The translations under genes and the position numbers were made by a program. The notes below the pieces were generated by a model. It was given only the letters and a program-made list of their open reading frames with translations, did not search any database and was not told where the DNA came from. Below are positions 1-7,802 of a stretch of 64,000 nt of DNA, one piece after another. Every line of letters begins with the position of its first letter. Position 1 is the stretch's first letter. The DNA is from Massilia putida (GTDB lineage: Bacteria > Pseudomonadota > Gammaproteobacteria > Burkholderiales > Burkholderiaceae_D), in assembly GCF_001941825.1 (NCBI RefSeq), contig NZ_CP019038.1:434001-498000 (forward strand). Reading direction: 5' to 3'.

Positions 1-94
1 GACCATGAGCAAAAACGCGTCGTTCAGAAAGTCGTACCTTTGAGTACGGAAAGTTCCTACCCGCGTCATCCTAGTCCTCGTCGAGGAGAACAAC

Positions 95-580
95 ATGAAA
101 ACCGTGCTGCTCCAGTCGCTGCGCGCCTCGCTCGGTGCCTTGCTCTTGCTGGGACTGTGGATCGGCTTCTCCGACCACGCCCGCCTGCTCGCCCTGCCCG
201 ACCGGTTGCAGGTAGGCGTGCTGGTGCTCGTCACGATGGCGGTCACGTTCGCCACGCTGTTCCGGCGCGTGCGCAGCGAGGACCGGATCGCGCGCCTGGA
301 GGCGGCCCTGTGCCGCGAACAAAAAGCGCGCAGCCAGGCCGACCAGGCGCTGGCCGAGTCGGACATGCTGCTGGGACGGCTGACGGTCGGCGCGGAAGGC
401 CGCCGCGGCAGTCTCGACCCGCTCGCGCAGCTCGTCGCGATCCAATCCGAACTGCTGCAGGTGCGCCGCCAGTATGCCCTCGAAGATCCGTTGCTGGCCT
501 CGCGCATCGATTTGTTGTGTACCCGTGTGGACCGGGTCGCCCAGGCCATCGTCGCCCCGCACGCTGCCGAGCCGGGGTGA
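95..580 (+). CDS. Small two-helix membrane protein with cytoplasmic coiled coil
   Basis: I do not recognise a family. The 161-residue product begins with two hydrophobic segments (about residues 9-25 and 37-55) separated by a short charged loop. A charged, heptad-like stretch (about 58-95, rich in Arg, Glu, Ala and Leu) follows, then a soluble tail. This suggests a protein anchored by a helical hairpin with a coiled coil in the cytoplasm. The ATG at 95 is preceded by a strong GAGGAG ribosome site at ideal spacing. It lies about 100 bases upstream of the diguanylate cyclase gene on the same strand, so the two may be co-transcribed. The function is unknown. Confidence 0.75.
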   Translation: MKTVLLQSLRASLGALLLLGLWIGFSDHARLLALPDRLQVGVLVLVTMAVTFATLFRRVRSEDRIARLEAALCREQKARSQADQALAESDMLLGRLTVGAEGRRGSLDPLAQLVAIQSELLQVRRQYALEDPLLASRIDLLCTRVDRVAQAIVAPHAAEPG

Positions 581-684
581 CCACCGCTCCTCTCTCTTGT
601 TGAAGATCAATGGGCGCTATTGTCCGCGGCGCACAATCGATTCTCGTCAGCAAGTAATTGCTCAACAGAACCGAAGGACGGCTC

Positions 685-1677
685 ATGACAAGCACAACAA
701 CAATACAGCGCCTCATCGATTCCTCGGGCGCGACCGGTTCGGATCGCGCCTTTTCCCACCAGCTGATGGAGACGCTGGCCATTCCCATCTTTGTCCTGGA
801 CACGACATCCCGCGTGATGCTGTGGAATCGCGCGTGCGAACGCCTGACGGGCGTGCCCGCCCGCGAGACCATCGGTACGCGCGACCATTGGCGCAGCTTT
901 TTCGAGGAACGCCGCCCGACTCTCGCCGACTTGCTGATCGAGGACCGCGCCGGGGAAGCGGGCCGGATCCAGCCGCGCCAGGGACTGCCCGACGAGCAGC
1001 ACCTGTCGGCCGAGAGTTGGTGCGACATGCCGCGCGTGGGCCGCCGGCGCTACCTCGCGGCGGACGCCAGCCCGATCTACGACGACCGGGGCCGGCTGGC
1101 GGCCGTCGTCGAGACGCTGCGCGACATGACGGACGAAAAGCTCGCGCAAATCGCCCTCGAGCAGCTGGCCACGCGCGACGGCCTGACGGGCCTGGCCAAC
1201 CGCCGCTGCTTCGACGAGACCCTGCACGCAGAATGGACGCGCGCGTTGCGCCAGCGCCAGCCGCTGTCCCTGCTGATGGTGGACGTCGACAATTTCAAAG
1301 CATATAACGACGCGAACGGCCACCTGGGCGGCGACGAATGCCTCAAGCGCATCGCCACGGCCGTGGCCAGCGAAATGCGCGCGAACGACCTCGTCGCCCG
1401 CTACGGCGGCGAGGAATTCGCCGTCATCCTGCCGAACCAGTCCTTGAAAGGTGCGGCCAGCGTGGCCGAGCGCATCCGCACCCGCGTCGAACAGCTGCAG
1501 GTGCCGAACCGCCTGACGCCCGGCCAGCGCGTCACGGTGTCGATCGGCGCCGCCACCGCCATCGCCTCGCCGGACAACAGCGCCAGCGAACTGGTCGCCA
1601 TCGCCGACGCGGCGTTGTACCGCGCCAAACACATGGGCAGGAACCGGATCAGCCTGCCGTTGACCGAGCTGGCCTGA
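685..1677 (+). CDS. PAS-GGDEF diguanylate cyclase
   Basis: Predicted to make cyclic di-GMP from two GTP. The N-terminal part (about residues 20-140) is a PAS sensor domain, followed by a GGDEF domain (about 165-325). The active-site signature is GGEEF at residues 241-245. An RAND tetrapeptide nine residues upstream (232-235) matches the RxxD inhibitory I-site, so product feedback inhibition is likely. No transmembrane segment is visible, so the protein is probably cytosolic. I chose the ATG at 685, which follows an AAGGAC ribosome site, rather than the in-frame TTG at 658. The PAS ligand cannot be told from sequence. Confidence 0.9.
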   Translation: MTSTTTIQRLIDSSGATGSDRAFSHQLMETLAIPIFVLDTTSRVMLWNRACERLTGVPARETIGTRDHWRSFFEERRPTLADLLIEDRAGEAGRIQPRQGLPDEQHLSAESWCDMPRVGRRRYLAADASPIYDDRGRLAAVVETLRDMTDEKLAQIALEQLATRDGLTGLANRRCFDETLHAEWTRALRQRQPLSLLMVDVDNFKAYNDANGHLGGDECLKRIATAVASEMRANDLVARYGGEEFAVILPNQSLKGAASVAERIRTRVEQLQVPNRLTPGQRVTVSIGAATAIASPDNSASELVAIADAALYRAKHMGRNRISLPLTELA

Positions 1678-1736
1678 ATCCTCGTCGTCCTCGCGAAAGC
1701 GGAGGGGGCATACTGAGCTGGCCAGGACGCTCAGCA
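1678..1736. repeat. REP-like palindromic element (candidate)
   Basis: Just after the diguanylate cyclase stop lies a hairpin around a GCGAAAGC core (1689-1705, CCTC/GAGG arms). A second inverted repeat, CTGAGC (1713-1718) with GCTCAG (1729-1734), follows. The pair of hairpins and the CGCGAAAGCG-like core resemble the short dispersed palindromic repeats common between genes in proteobacteria. There is no T-run, so it is not a classical terminator. I saw no second copy in the window. Confidence 0.35.
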
Positions 1737-1789
1737 CGGGCGGACAGCCCCGCGGGCTGCTCCGCCTGCGCGGGAACGACGTTGGTGCA

Positions 1790-4027
1790 CTACAGCGTCG
1801 CCCGATCCCAGCCGTGGCGCACGGCCGCCTTCATCTTCTCCCAGGTCGACGCCCCATCCTTGCCGTAGCGCGCCTCCCAGTCGGCGCGCAGATCGTTCTC
1901 GACGTCGGACCAGTCGCGGTTGCGGTACCGGACGTCGCTGCGCATATGGGCGCCGTAGCGGTAGGCGGGTGCCGTCTCGTCGAAGCTCGTGCCGCTGGAC
2001 GAATACGTGTTCGTCCAGTGGGTGCGGTAGTAGCTGTCGTCGTCCGTGGCGGAGGTCTCGCCCGTCATCTTGTCCCAGCCGTGACGGACGGCCGCCTTGA
2101 TGCGTTCCCAGGCGGACGGCTCGTCATGCGCGCCGTACTTGCTGTGCCAGTCTTTCTTGAGGTCGCCCTCGACGTCGTCCCACGAGCGGTCGCGGTACGT
2201 GTCGCTATTGCGCATCTCGTTGCCGTAGCGGTAGGCCGGCGCCACGTCGTCGAAGTCCGCCCCGCTGCCGGCATAGGTCGATTCGTAGTGCTCGTGGTAA
2301 TAGGTCGACTCGTCGACGTCCGGCGTGATCTTGTTCCAGCCATGGCGCACGGCGTCCTTGAATTTCTCCCACGTGGACGGGCCGGTCGTGTAGCGCGATT
2401 CCCAGTCGGCCTTGAGGTCGGACTCGGCATCGTCCCAATGGCGGCTGCGGTATTTCTGCAGGCGGCGCGCCTCGTCGCCGTAGCGGTAGGCCGGCAGATA
2501 GTCGTCGTAGCGGTCGTTCGCGTTCGAGTACTTCGCGTTCCAGTGGCTGCGGTAATAGCTGTCGTTGTCGATGTCCGGCGTGATCTTGTCCCAGCCGCGG
2601 CGTACGGCGGCCTTGAACTTGTCCCACGTCGATTCGCCCGGATGGCGGGCCTCCCAATCGGTGCGCAGGTCGGATTCGACCTCGTCCCACGAGCGGTCGC
2701 GGTATTTGGCGCTCGTGCGCACCTCGGTGCCGTAGCGGTAGGCCGGCTCGTAGTCGTCGTAGCTGCCGCCCAGGCTCGAATAGTTATCGTTCCAATGGCT
2801 GCGATAATGGTCGTCCGAGTCCGGCGTGATCTTGTCCCAGCCGCGGCGCACGGCGGCCTTGAACTTGTCCCACGTCGACTCGCCCGGATGGCGGGCCTCC
2901 CAATCGGTGCGCAGCGTCTGTTCGACGTCGGTCCAGTCACGGTCGCGGTATTTCTCGCCGCGCCGCATCTCGCTGCCGAAGCGGTAGGCCGGCGCATAGT
3001 CGTCGTAGCTGCCGCCCAGGCTGGCGTAATTCGTCTGCCAGTCGCTGCGGAAGTCGTCGTCGTACGTATCGCCCGTGCCGGCGTCATGCGAGAACACGCG
3101 CACATTGCCGCGCGAACCCAGGTCGCGCTGCTGCGAGCCCGACTGGCTCGTATCGCGCTGCAGCGAGCCGGACTGGTTGCCCATCCGCGCGGTGCCGCCC
3201 AGCGACGTGTCGTCCGAGCCGGGGATCGACGCCGTGCCTTGCAGCGTGGAGCCGCTCTGGTTCAGCGAGCCGGATTGCGACGACTGGAGCGACGAGCCCG
3301 TGGCCGGATTCTGCGCCGAGCTCTGCGTGCCGCTCAGCGTATTGCCGCCCGTGGCGCTGTCCATCGACCCGCCCGACTGTTCCGAGGCGCCCAGCGGTTC
3401 CTCGTAGGTCTGGCCCTTGGGGACCGGATCGTTGATGTTCTGCGTGCCGAAGAAGTTGCGGTCGTCGTGGCCCGTGAACTGCAGCGAGCCCGGCTCCGTC
3501 CCCGGCGGCGTGCCCTGGTACGAGCCACCGGACGACGACCCCGCGCCGGACGACGACCCCATGTCGCCGGATTGCGCCGACATGCTGCCCGACTGCTGCA
3601 TGCCGGATGGCGAGGCGCCTGTGCCGAGCGTGCCCGCGCCGCGCGTCCATTCGTCGTGGCGTTCGTCGATGTCGACGGGGCCGAAGCGCTCGATGATGTC
3701 GGCGGCGCGCTCCACTTCCGGTTCCGACTCCGTGGTGAGGGTCAGGACGTGGTGGCCGCGCGTGACGGCATACGAGTACTTCATCGCGTGTTCGTTCGTG
3801 TCGGACCCGAACAGGCCCGTGAAGAAGTGCTTGATGGAGGCGCCGATGCCTTCCTCGTGCTCGCCCTCCAGCCGCTCGTTGCTGCCGGTGACGCTGTCGG
3901 ACTGGCCGGTGGGATCGGCGCCGGAGAGGCTCGCATCGGTGCGCGAGAAGCCCGATGCCAGCAATTCGTCCAGGGCGTTCTGGGCATCGCTTCGGTTATC
4001 GAAGACTGCTATTAGGGTATGTCGCAT
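1790..4027 (-). CDS. Five-module stress protein with GSP17M-like N-terminal domain
   Basis: Residues 1-130 resemble the general-stress-protein 17M type domain (an HTLIAVFDNRSDAQNAL start, a two-part alpha/beta pattern). A low-complexity linker rich in Gly, Ser, Gln and Thr covers about 131-310. Five tandem modules of about 80-93 residues fill about 320-745. Each module runs through a YRSHW-type start, PAYRYG, an RDRSWDDVE-like stretch, a DWEARY-like stretch and a STWEKFKAAVRHGWDK-like helix, and ends ITPD or similar. The modules are strongly charged and aromatic. There is no signal peptide or membrane segment. The start is supported by a GGAGGA ribosome site. The biochemical role of the modules is unknown; stress protection is inferred only from the N-terminal domain. 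Confidence 0.8.
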   Translation of the reverse strand: MRHTLIAVFDNRSDAQNALDELLASGFSRTDASLSGADPTGQSDSVTGSNERLEGEHEEGIGASIKHFFTGLFGSDTNEHAMKYSYAVTRGHHVLTLTTESEPEVERAADIIERFGPVDIDERHDEWTRGAGTLGTGASPSGMQQSGSMSAQSGDMGSSSGAGSSSGGSYQGTPPGTEPGSLQFTGHDDRNFFGTQNINDPVPKGQTYEEPLGASEQSGGSMDSATGGNTLSGTQSSAQNPATGSSLQSSQSGSLNQSGSTLQGTASIPGSDDTSLGGTARMGNQSGSLQRDTSQSGSQQRDLGSRGNVRVFSHDAGTGDTYDDDFRSDWQTNYASLGGSYDDYAPAYRFGSEMRRGEKYRDRDWTDVEQTLRTDWEARHPGESTWDKFKAAVRRGWDKITPDSDDHYRSHWNDNYSSLGGSYDDYEPAYRYGTEVRTSAKYRDRSWDEVESDLRTDWEARHPGESTWDKFKAAVRRGWDKITPDIDNDSYYRSHWNAKYSNANDRYDDYLPAYRYGDEARRLQKYRSRHWDDAESDLKADWESRYTTGPSTWEKFKDAVRHGWNKITPDVDESTYYHEHYESTYAGSGADFDDVAPAYRYGNEMRNSDTYRDRSWDDVEGDLKKDWHSKYGAHDEPSAWERIKAAVRHGWDKMTGETSATDDDSYYRTHWTNTYSSSGTSFDETAPAYRYGAHMRSDVRYRNRDWSDVENDLRADWEARYGKDGASTWEKMKAAVRHGWDRATL
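2575..2914 (-). repeat. Near-identical DNA repeat inside the modular stress gene
   Basis: Bases 2575-2668 and 2821-2914 are direct copies of 94 bases with two differences, spaced exactly 246 bases (82 codons) apart. They encode the C-terminal helix region of module 2 and module 1. The other three modules are more diverged at DNA level. This points to recent duplication or gene conversion between neighbouring modules. Confidence 0.9.
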
Positions 4028-4046
4028 GATGTTCCTCCGCTTGCGT

Positions 4047-4199
4047 CTATGGTAGGTTGCCGGCCCTGTCGAAGCGCGCCACGCCGATCTGCTCGCCGCC
4101 GAGCATGACGTTTTCCGCGTGGAGATCCTCGCGCCGGTACCAGTCGAGAGTACTCCAAAGCGGTTGCGTTGCGCGCACCATTGACCGGGTACAACTCAT
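4047..4199 (-). CDS. Possible small protein of 50 residues
   Basis: A short frame upstream of the modular stress gene encodes 50 residues. Its second half, roughly WYRREDLHAENVMLGGEQIG, looks protein-like rather than random. The stop lies about 20 bases before the stress-gene start. No convincing ribosome site precedes the ATG at 4199, and an internal start is possible. It could be a small gene, a leader peptide or a remnant of a longer gene. I do not recognise a family. Confidence 0.3.
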   Translation of the reverse strand: MSCTRSMVRATQPLWSTLDWYRREDLHAENVMLGGEQIGVARFDRAGNLP

Positions 4200-4226
4200 G
4201 CATTCCGCGCGAGCCGCGCACCCATG

Positions 4227-4248
4227 AAAAACGGGCCTCTCGGCCCGT
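4227..4248 (-). terminator. Rho-independent terminator
   Basis: On the minus strand a 7-bp perfect stem (ACGGGCC with GGCCCGT, loop GAGA) is followed directly by a run of T. It sits about 35 bases beyond the stop of the small gene ending at 4285 and is correctly oriented for it. Confidence 0.8.
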
Positions 4249-4284
4249 GTGATCGATGCATCGGTGCGCGCGTTCCGGCTGCGG

Positions 4285-4542
4285 TCAGCCGAACGGATTG
4301 GCGACCTTGTGCACCTCCGGCGGCGGCAGGTGATCCGGCAAGTCCTTCGCTTCCAGGCCGGCGACGATGCGGCCCAGCAGGTCGTGCAGCAGGCGCGCCT
4401 TGGCCAGGCCGTCCTTGTCGGCCGTGAGGTCGACGTCGCCGGAGACGGTGATCCGGTCGAGCCGGTTCTCCAGCATCAGGTTGCCGACCTCGACGACGTC
4501 GGCCTCGTTGTCGTACGGGGCGAATTTCGGTGTGCTGCTCAT
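4285..4542 (-). CDS. Small conserved-looking hypothetical protein
   Basis: The 85-residue acidic product has no signal peptide or membrane helix. It starts MSSTPKFAPYDNEADVVEVG and has a beta-rich first half (a strand-turn-strand pattern around LDRITVSGDVDLTAD), a helical middle and a proline-rich tail ending NPFG. I do not recognise a family. The ATG at 4542 has a GAGGAAA ribosome site, so a longer frame to 4605 is unlikely to be used. It follows the nuclease gene by 28 bases on the same strand and is followed by a clear terminator, so the two probably form an operon. Confidence 0.75.
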   Translation of the reverse strand: MSSTPKFAPYDNEADVVEVGNLMLENRLDRITVSGDVDLTADKDGLAKARLLHDLLGRIVAGLEAKDLPDHLPPPEVHKVANPFG

Positions 4543-4570
4543 GGTTTCCTCTTCAGTGGCGCTTGGTGGC

Positions 4571-5428
4571 TCAGTGGCGATTACGGCTGCGGGACGGCTT
4601 CTCATGGATCTCCGGCAGCGCCAGCACGCGCTCCTTCTCCGCGTCGGACAGCGCGGGCAGCAGGTTGATGCCGATGATGCGTTCGAGTTCCGGGATCGGG
4701 ACCACGTTCGCCTTGGCGTCCGCCGTGTTCTCGACGAACCAGGCGGCGCCGGCGCGCTGGCGCGGGCTGTACACGAGTTTATACAAATGGGTCGGGACGA
4801 GCACGTTGCCGATCTTCTTCAGGTCCGAGCCGAGGAAGGCCGGCCCGGTCACGACGTACAGGTCGCCCTCCTTCTTCGCCATCCTGCGCACGGCGCCCTC
4901 GATGCCCGCCCACAGGTTGCGGTTGTTCTCGCCGTCCTGCGGCACGATGTTGGCGAGACTGAAGCTGTCGCGCTGGCTGTCGCGGTCCGGCATGTCGCCG
5001 TTCGGCGCCATGTGCCCGCGGTCGTAGCCGCTGCGCGCATAGTCCGCCAGTTCCGCGCGCTCGTTCGAGGGCAGGCGCGGCTCTGGATGGAAGGAGTTTT
5101 CGCGCGACAATTCCTGCGCCGCGGCGATATTCTGCGCCTGCAGGTGTTCGGCCGACCACAGCGGCGTGCGCGTAATGCCGGAGTGCAGCACGCTGAACAC
5201 ATTGAAGCACAGCGTTTCCGTGGCCTTGTCCAGCTTGGGATTCGTGATGCGCGGCGCCTGGCCGTCGACGAAATGGTCGGCGCACGATTGCGGCCGCGGC
5301 GCGCCGGCGCCGCTGGATGCTTCGGCATGCGGCTGCGCGGCCGGCGGGTTCGTGGATCCGCGCTGGCAGGCGCCCAGCGACAACAGGGACGCGAGCACAA
5401 GCGCTGGCGTGAACAACTTCTTGAACAT
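4571..5428 (-). CDS. DNA/RNA non-specific endonuclease, lipoprotein
   Basis: A member of the beta-beta-alpha-metal nuclease family (Serratia nuclease/NucA type), which cuts DNA and RNA with a Mg ion. The signature DRGHMAPNGD sits about residues 150-160; its His is the expected general base. A metal-ligand Asn fits the later IVPQDGENNRNLW-like stretch. The first 21 residues form a lipoprotein signal ending in LGAC, so the mature enzyme should be lipid-anchored in the envelope. Likely roles are scavenging extracellular nucleic acid or limiting incoming DNA. The length of 285 is usual for the family. No obvious inhibitor gene is adjacent, which fits an enzyme that acts outside the cytoplasm. Confidence 0.9.
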   Translation of the reverse strand: MFKKLFTPALVLASLLSLGACQRGSTNPPAAQPHAEASSGAGAPRPQSCADHFVDGQAPRITNPKLDKATETLCFNVFSVLHSGITRTPLWSAEHLQAQNIAAAQELSRENSFHPEPRLPSNERAELADYARSGYDRGHMAPNGDMPDRDSQRDSFSLANIVPQDGENNRNLWAGIEGAVRRMAKKEGDLYVVTGPAFLGSDLKKIGNVLVPTHLYKLVYSPRQRAGAAWFVENTADAKANVVPIPELERIIGINLLPALSDAEKERVLALPEIHEKPSRSRNRH

Positions 5429-5599
5429 GATGAGTCGGCGAGATCAAAGATTGCGACATTTTAGCCGACGCGCGCTTGCGCTTCCTCATGCGTTTTCATA
5501 TTGCATACCCGCGCACGGTTGCACGCACGCGCATGCATTTCCTACTGGAATGCTATAGAATCCCGGTTTCAAAAAGTTAAGTACATTTGTCCAAATTAA

Positions 5600-5998
5600 A
5601 TGGCGATGGATAAGCCCTCCATACCCGAGGACCTCCGGCGCTTTGTGCTGACCAGCATTCCCTCGGTCCCCTTCCTGGAAGCGCTGCTGCTGATGCGCGC
5701 CGATCCGGACCAGGCATGGCGCCGCGAGACGCTCGCGCGCCGGCTGTACGTGCGCGAAAAGACCGCGGAAGACCTGCTGGCCGAGCTGTGCACGGCAAGG
5801 ATCGCCGTTGCCTGCCCCGCTGCCGGCGCCGGCGGCTACCGCTATGCGCCGGCCGACGCCGGCCTGCGCGACCGCATCGACCGACTGGCCGACCTGTATG
5901 CGACCCACCTGGTCGAAGTCACCCACCTGATCCACTCATCCCTCGACCGCAAGGCCCAGCAATTTGCGGACGCCTTCAAATGGCGAAAGGATTCATGA
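5600..5998 (+). CDS. Winged-helix-like small protein, first gene of a three-gene unit
   Basis: The 132-residue soluble protein has a helical N-terminal part with an ARRLYVREKTAEDLLAEL-like stretch (about residues 45-70), typical of the second and third helices of a winged helix. A short glycine-rich wing and a long C-terminal helix follow. It could bind DNA, or use the fold for protein contact. Two in-frame ATGs (5600 and 5606) are possible; neither has a strong ribosome site. The upstream 130 bases are AT-richer and probably hold the promoter. Its stop overlaps the next start (ATGA), so it is translationally coupled to two small membrane proteins. Confidence 0.75.
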   Translation: MAMDKPSIPEDLRRFVLTSIPSVPFLEALLLMRADPDQAWRRETLARRLYVREKTAEDLLAELCTARIAVACPAAGAGGYRYAPADAGLRDRIDRLADLYATHLVEVTHLIHSSLDRKAQQFADAFKWRKDS

Positions 5999-6255
5999 TG
6001 GCGATTACCATTTATGCGCTGTGCACCCTGACGTCGCTCGCCTGCGCGTGGCTGCTGCTGGGCAGCTACCGGCGCACCGGGCACCGCCTCCTGTTCTGGA
6101 GCGGCGCCTCGTTCGTGGCGATGACCGTGAATAACGTGTTCCTGGTGCTGGACAAGGTCGTGTTCCCCGACGTCTACCTGTTGCCCGTGCGGCAGGTGTC
6201 GGCCCTCGTGTCCGTGCTGCTGCTGCTGTACGGCCTGATCTACGAGAAGGAATGA
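5995..6255 (+). CDS. Small membrane protein, DUF5985-like
   Basis: The 86-residue product is mostly hydrophobic, with three probable membrane helices (about residues 4-22, 31-52 and 63-82) and positive charges after helix 1 (GSYRRTGHR). This size and layout recall the DUF5985 small membrane proteins, but that is from memory. The start at 5995 overlaps the preceding stop and has an AAAGGA ribosome site; a more upstream in-frame ATG at 5980 is possible. Function unknown. Confidence 0.75.
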   Translation: MMAITIYALCTLTSLACAWLLLGSYRRTGHRLLFWSGASFVAMTVNNVFLVLDKVVFPDVYLLPVRQVSALVSVLLLLYGLIYEKE

Positions 6256-6256
6256 T

Positions 6257-6550
6257 ATGCAAAATGAATTGAGCGACCTGTTCGCCGGCGCCATCGCGAT
6301 GGCCTCGTTCGTCATCGCGCTGTTCTTCCTGCGTTTCTGGCGCAGTTCGCGCGACCGCTTCTTCCTGTACTTCGCGCTGTCGTTCGGCATCGAAGGCGTG
6401 CACCGGATCGTGTCCGCGCTCACCTTCGACGACAACGAGGACTCGCCGCTGCACTACCTGGTGCGGTTGCTGGCCTATGGCCTCATCCTGTGGGCGATCC
6501 TGGAAAAGAACCTGCCGGCGCGCCGCGCGCAGGGCGCCGACGACCGTTAG
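6257..6550 (+). CDS. Small membrane protein, paralogue-like partner of the preceding gene
   Basis: The 97-residue product also has three probable membrane helices (about residues 8-28, 38-58 and 70-88), with an RFWRSSRDRFFLYFALSFG-like loop that matches the RTGHRLLFWSGASF region of the gene before it. The two look like diverged duplicates that may form a heteromeric membrane complex. It starts one base after the preceding stop, with a GAAGGAA ribosome site. The role is unknown, but the tight coupling of a winged-helix protein to two small membrane proteins suggests a membrane-linked sensor or regulator. Confidence 0.75.
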   Translation: MQNELSDLFAGAIAMASFVIALFFLRFWRSSRDRFFLYFALSFGIEGVHRIVSALTFDDNEDSPLHYLVRLLAYGLILWAILEKNLPARRAQGADDR

Positions 6551-6613
6551 CGTGCGCCTGGCCGCCCTGCCCTGCGCCATAATCGGCCGCCACACCACTA
6601 TCGGGAGGACAGC

Positions 6614-6832
6614 ATGACGGAACAGGACAAACGCAAGGACGAGGCGTCGCAGAACATCCAGCGCGCCGACCCGGGGCCTTCGCAGCGCGCGCACGACCGC
6701 TCGGAAAACCTGCTGCCGGACGACGACACCGAGGACGGCCGCTACGACGTGGCCGAGGAAGTGAACCTCGACCAGCAGTCGGATCAGCTGCGCCGCGTGG
6801 GCAAGGCGCCGAAGGACATCCCTAAGCCGTAA
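6614..6832 (+). CDS. Small hydrophilic protein
   Basis: The 72-residue product is highly charged, with clusters of Asp, Glu, Lys, Arg and Gln. It has no hydrophobic core, so it is probably disordered or stress-protective. A GGGAGGA ribosome site 5-6 bases before the ATG is strong. The last 11 bases overlap the end of the convergent dioxygenase gene. No family is recognised. Confidence 0.65.
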   Translation: MTEQDKRKDEASQNIQRADPGPSQRAHDRSENLLPDDDTEDGRYDVAEEVNLDQQSDQLRRVGKAPKDIPKP

Positions 6833-7655
6833 CGCCCATGCGCAGGCCCTCGATCGTGTGGGCCTGCTCGATGTTTTCCAGCGCCGGCACGATGCGGCAG
6901 CGCAGGTGGTCACGCACCTCGGCCGGCAGCGCATCCCAGTAACCTTGCGTCACCTGCAGGTCGTGCTTCTCGGCGTTGCGGCCGTCCGGCGCGTCGACGC
7001 CCAGCACGAGCACGGGCCGCGATTGCCGGCTGCGGTTGGCCGTGCCGCGGTGGATCGTCAGGGCCGACCGCGCCGAGATGTCGCCCACTTGCGGCAGCTT
7101 GCGCTGGGCGCGCGCCTCGTAGCGCGGGTACAGCGATTTATCGGGGAACATCAGGTCGCCGCCGGTGAGATCGTCCCATTGCGTGCCCGGCGCGATCTCG
7201 AACGGGCCGATCTCTTCCGTCACATCGACCGTCGTGAGGTTGAAGGCGAGCGAATTCAGGCGGCGCCCGACGAGCGTCTCGGGCGGCGACGGGAAGTCGC
7301 GGTGCCACGGCTGGTGCATGGCGCCCGGGAACGGAATGTCGAAGCCCACTTCCACGATCTTGTAGTCCGGCCCCAGCACGGCCCGGCACACGGCGACGAC
7401 CCACGGATGCGTCGCCAGGTCGACGAAGCCGCGCAGCCGCTCCGGATGCACCTCCACGTAGTAGCGGCACGGGCCGCGTTCCAGCGCCCCGTTCGGCCGC
7501 GCGCGCGCCTCGGCGAACAGGGTTTCGATGTCTTCCTTGACCTGCGCGACCCAGGCCGCGCTGAAGGCGCCCTTGCAGGCGATGATACCGTCGCCGTACA
7601 GGCCACCCATGATGGCGCCCACCTCGTAACCGGCGCCCTCGTTCGATACTTGCAT
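6822..7655 (-). CDS. Phytanoyl-CoA dioxygenase family protein
   Basis: Predicted Fe(II)- and 2-oxoglutarate-dependent oxygenase of the PhyH family. The iron-binding HxD pair is visible in PWHRDF (about residue 120), and a distal His lies in the IHRGTANRSR segment (about 215), where the following Arg would hold 2-oxoglutarate. The substrate cannot be deduced; bacterial members act on small metabolites as often as on lipids. The 277-residue length is normal. I chose the ATG at 7655, which has a GGAGAAC ribosome site. It stands alone between genes on the other strand. Confidence 0.85.
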   Translation of the reverse strand: MQVSNEGAGYEVGAIMGGLYGDGIIACKGAFSAAWVAQVKEDIETLFAEARARPNGALERGPCRYYVEVHPERLRGFVDLATHPWVVAVCRAVLGPDYKIVEVGFDIPFPGAMHQPWHRDFPSPPETLVGRRLNSLAFNLTTVDVTEEIGPFEIAPGTQWDDLTGGDLMFPDKSLYPRYEARAQRKLPQVGDISARSALTIHRGTANRSRQSRPVLVLGVDAPDGRNAEKHDLQVTQGYWDALPAEVRDHLRCRIVPALENIEQAHTIEGLRMGVTA

Positions 7656-7802
7656 GCTGTTCTCCTTGCGGGGTTTTTCCCGCCCTCGCGGGCACATCCT
7701 ACCGATCTTCCACGGCGGGCGGCGCCCGGCTGTCCGCTGAGCAGTTGACAGCCGGGCGCGCAACTTCTACAGTCGAAGCACGATGAATTTACCATCTTGC
7801 GC

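Noticed and set aside
2033..3100. Regularly spaced repeats suggesting a CRISPR array
   Set aside because: The repeats are about 246 bases apart and code for protein modules in one open frame.
1814..4015. A 733-codon open frame on the plus strand opposite the modular stress gene
   Set aside because: It is an antisense shadow. Its composition (Arg, Ala, Val runs) mirrors the repeats of the true gene, and it has no ribosome site or domain.
4012..4221. A 69-residue minus-strand frame before the stress gene
   Set aside because: Arg/Gly-rich shadow. A different frame in the same place (4047-4199) looks more like protein.
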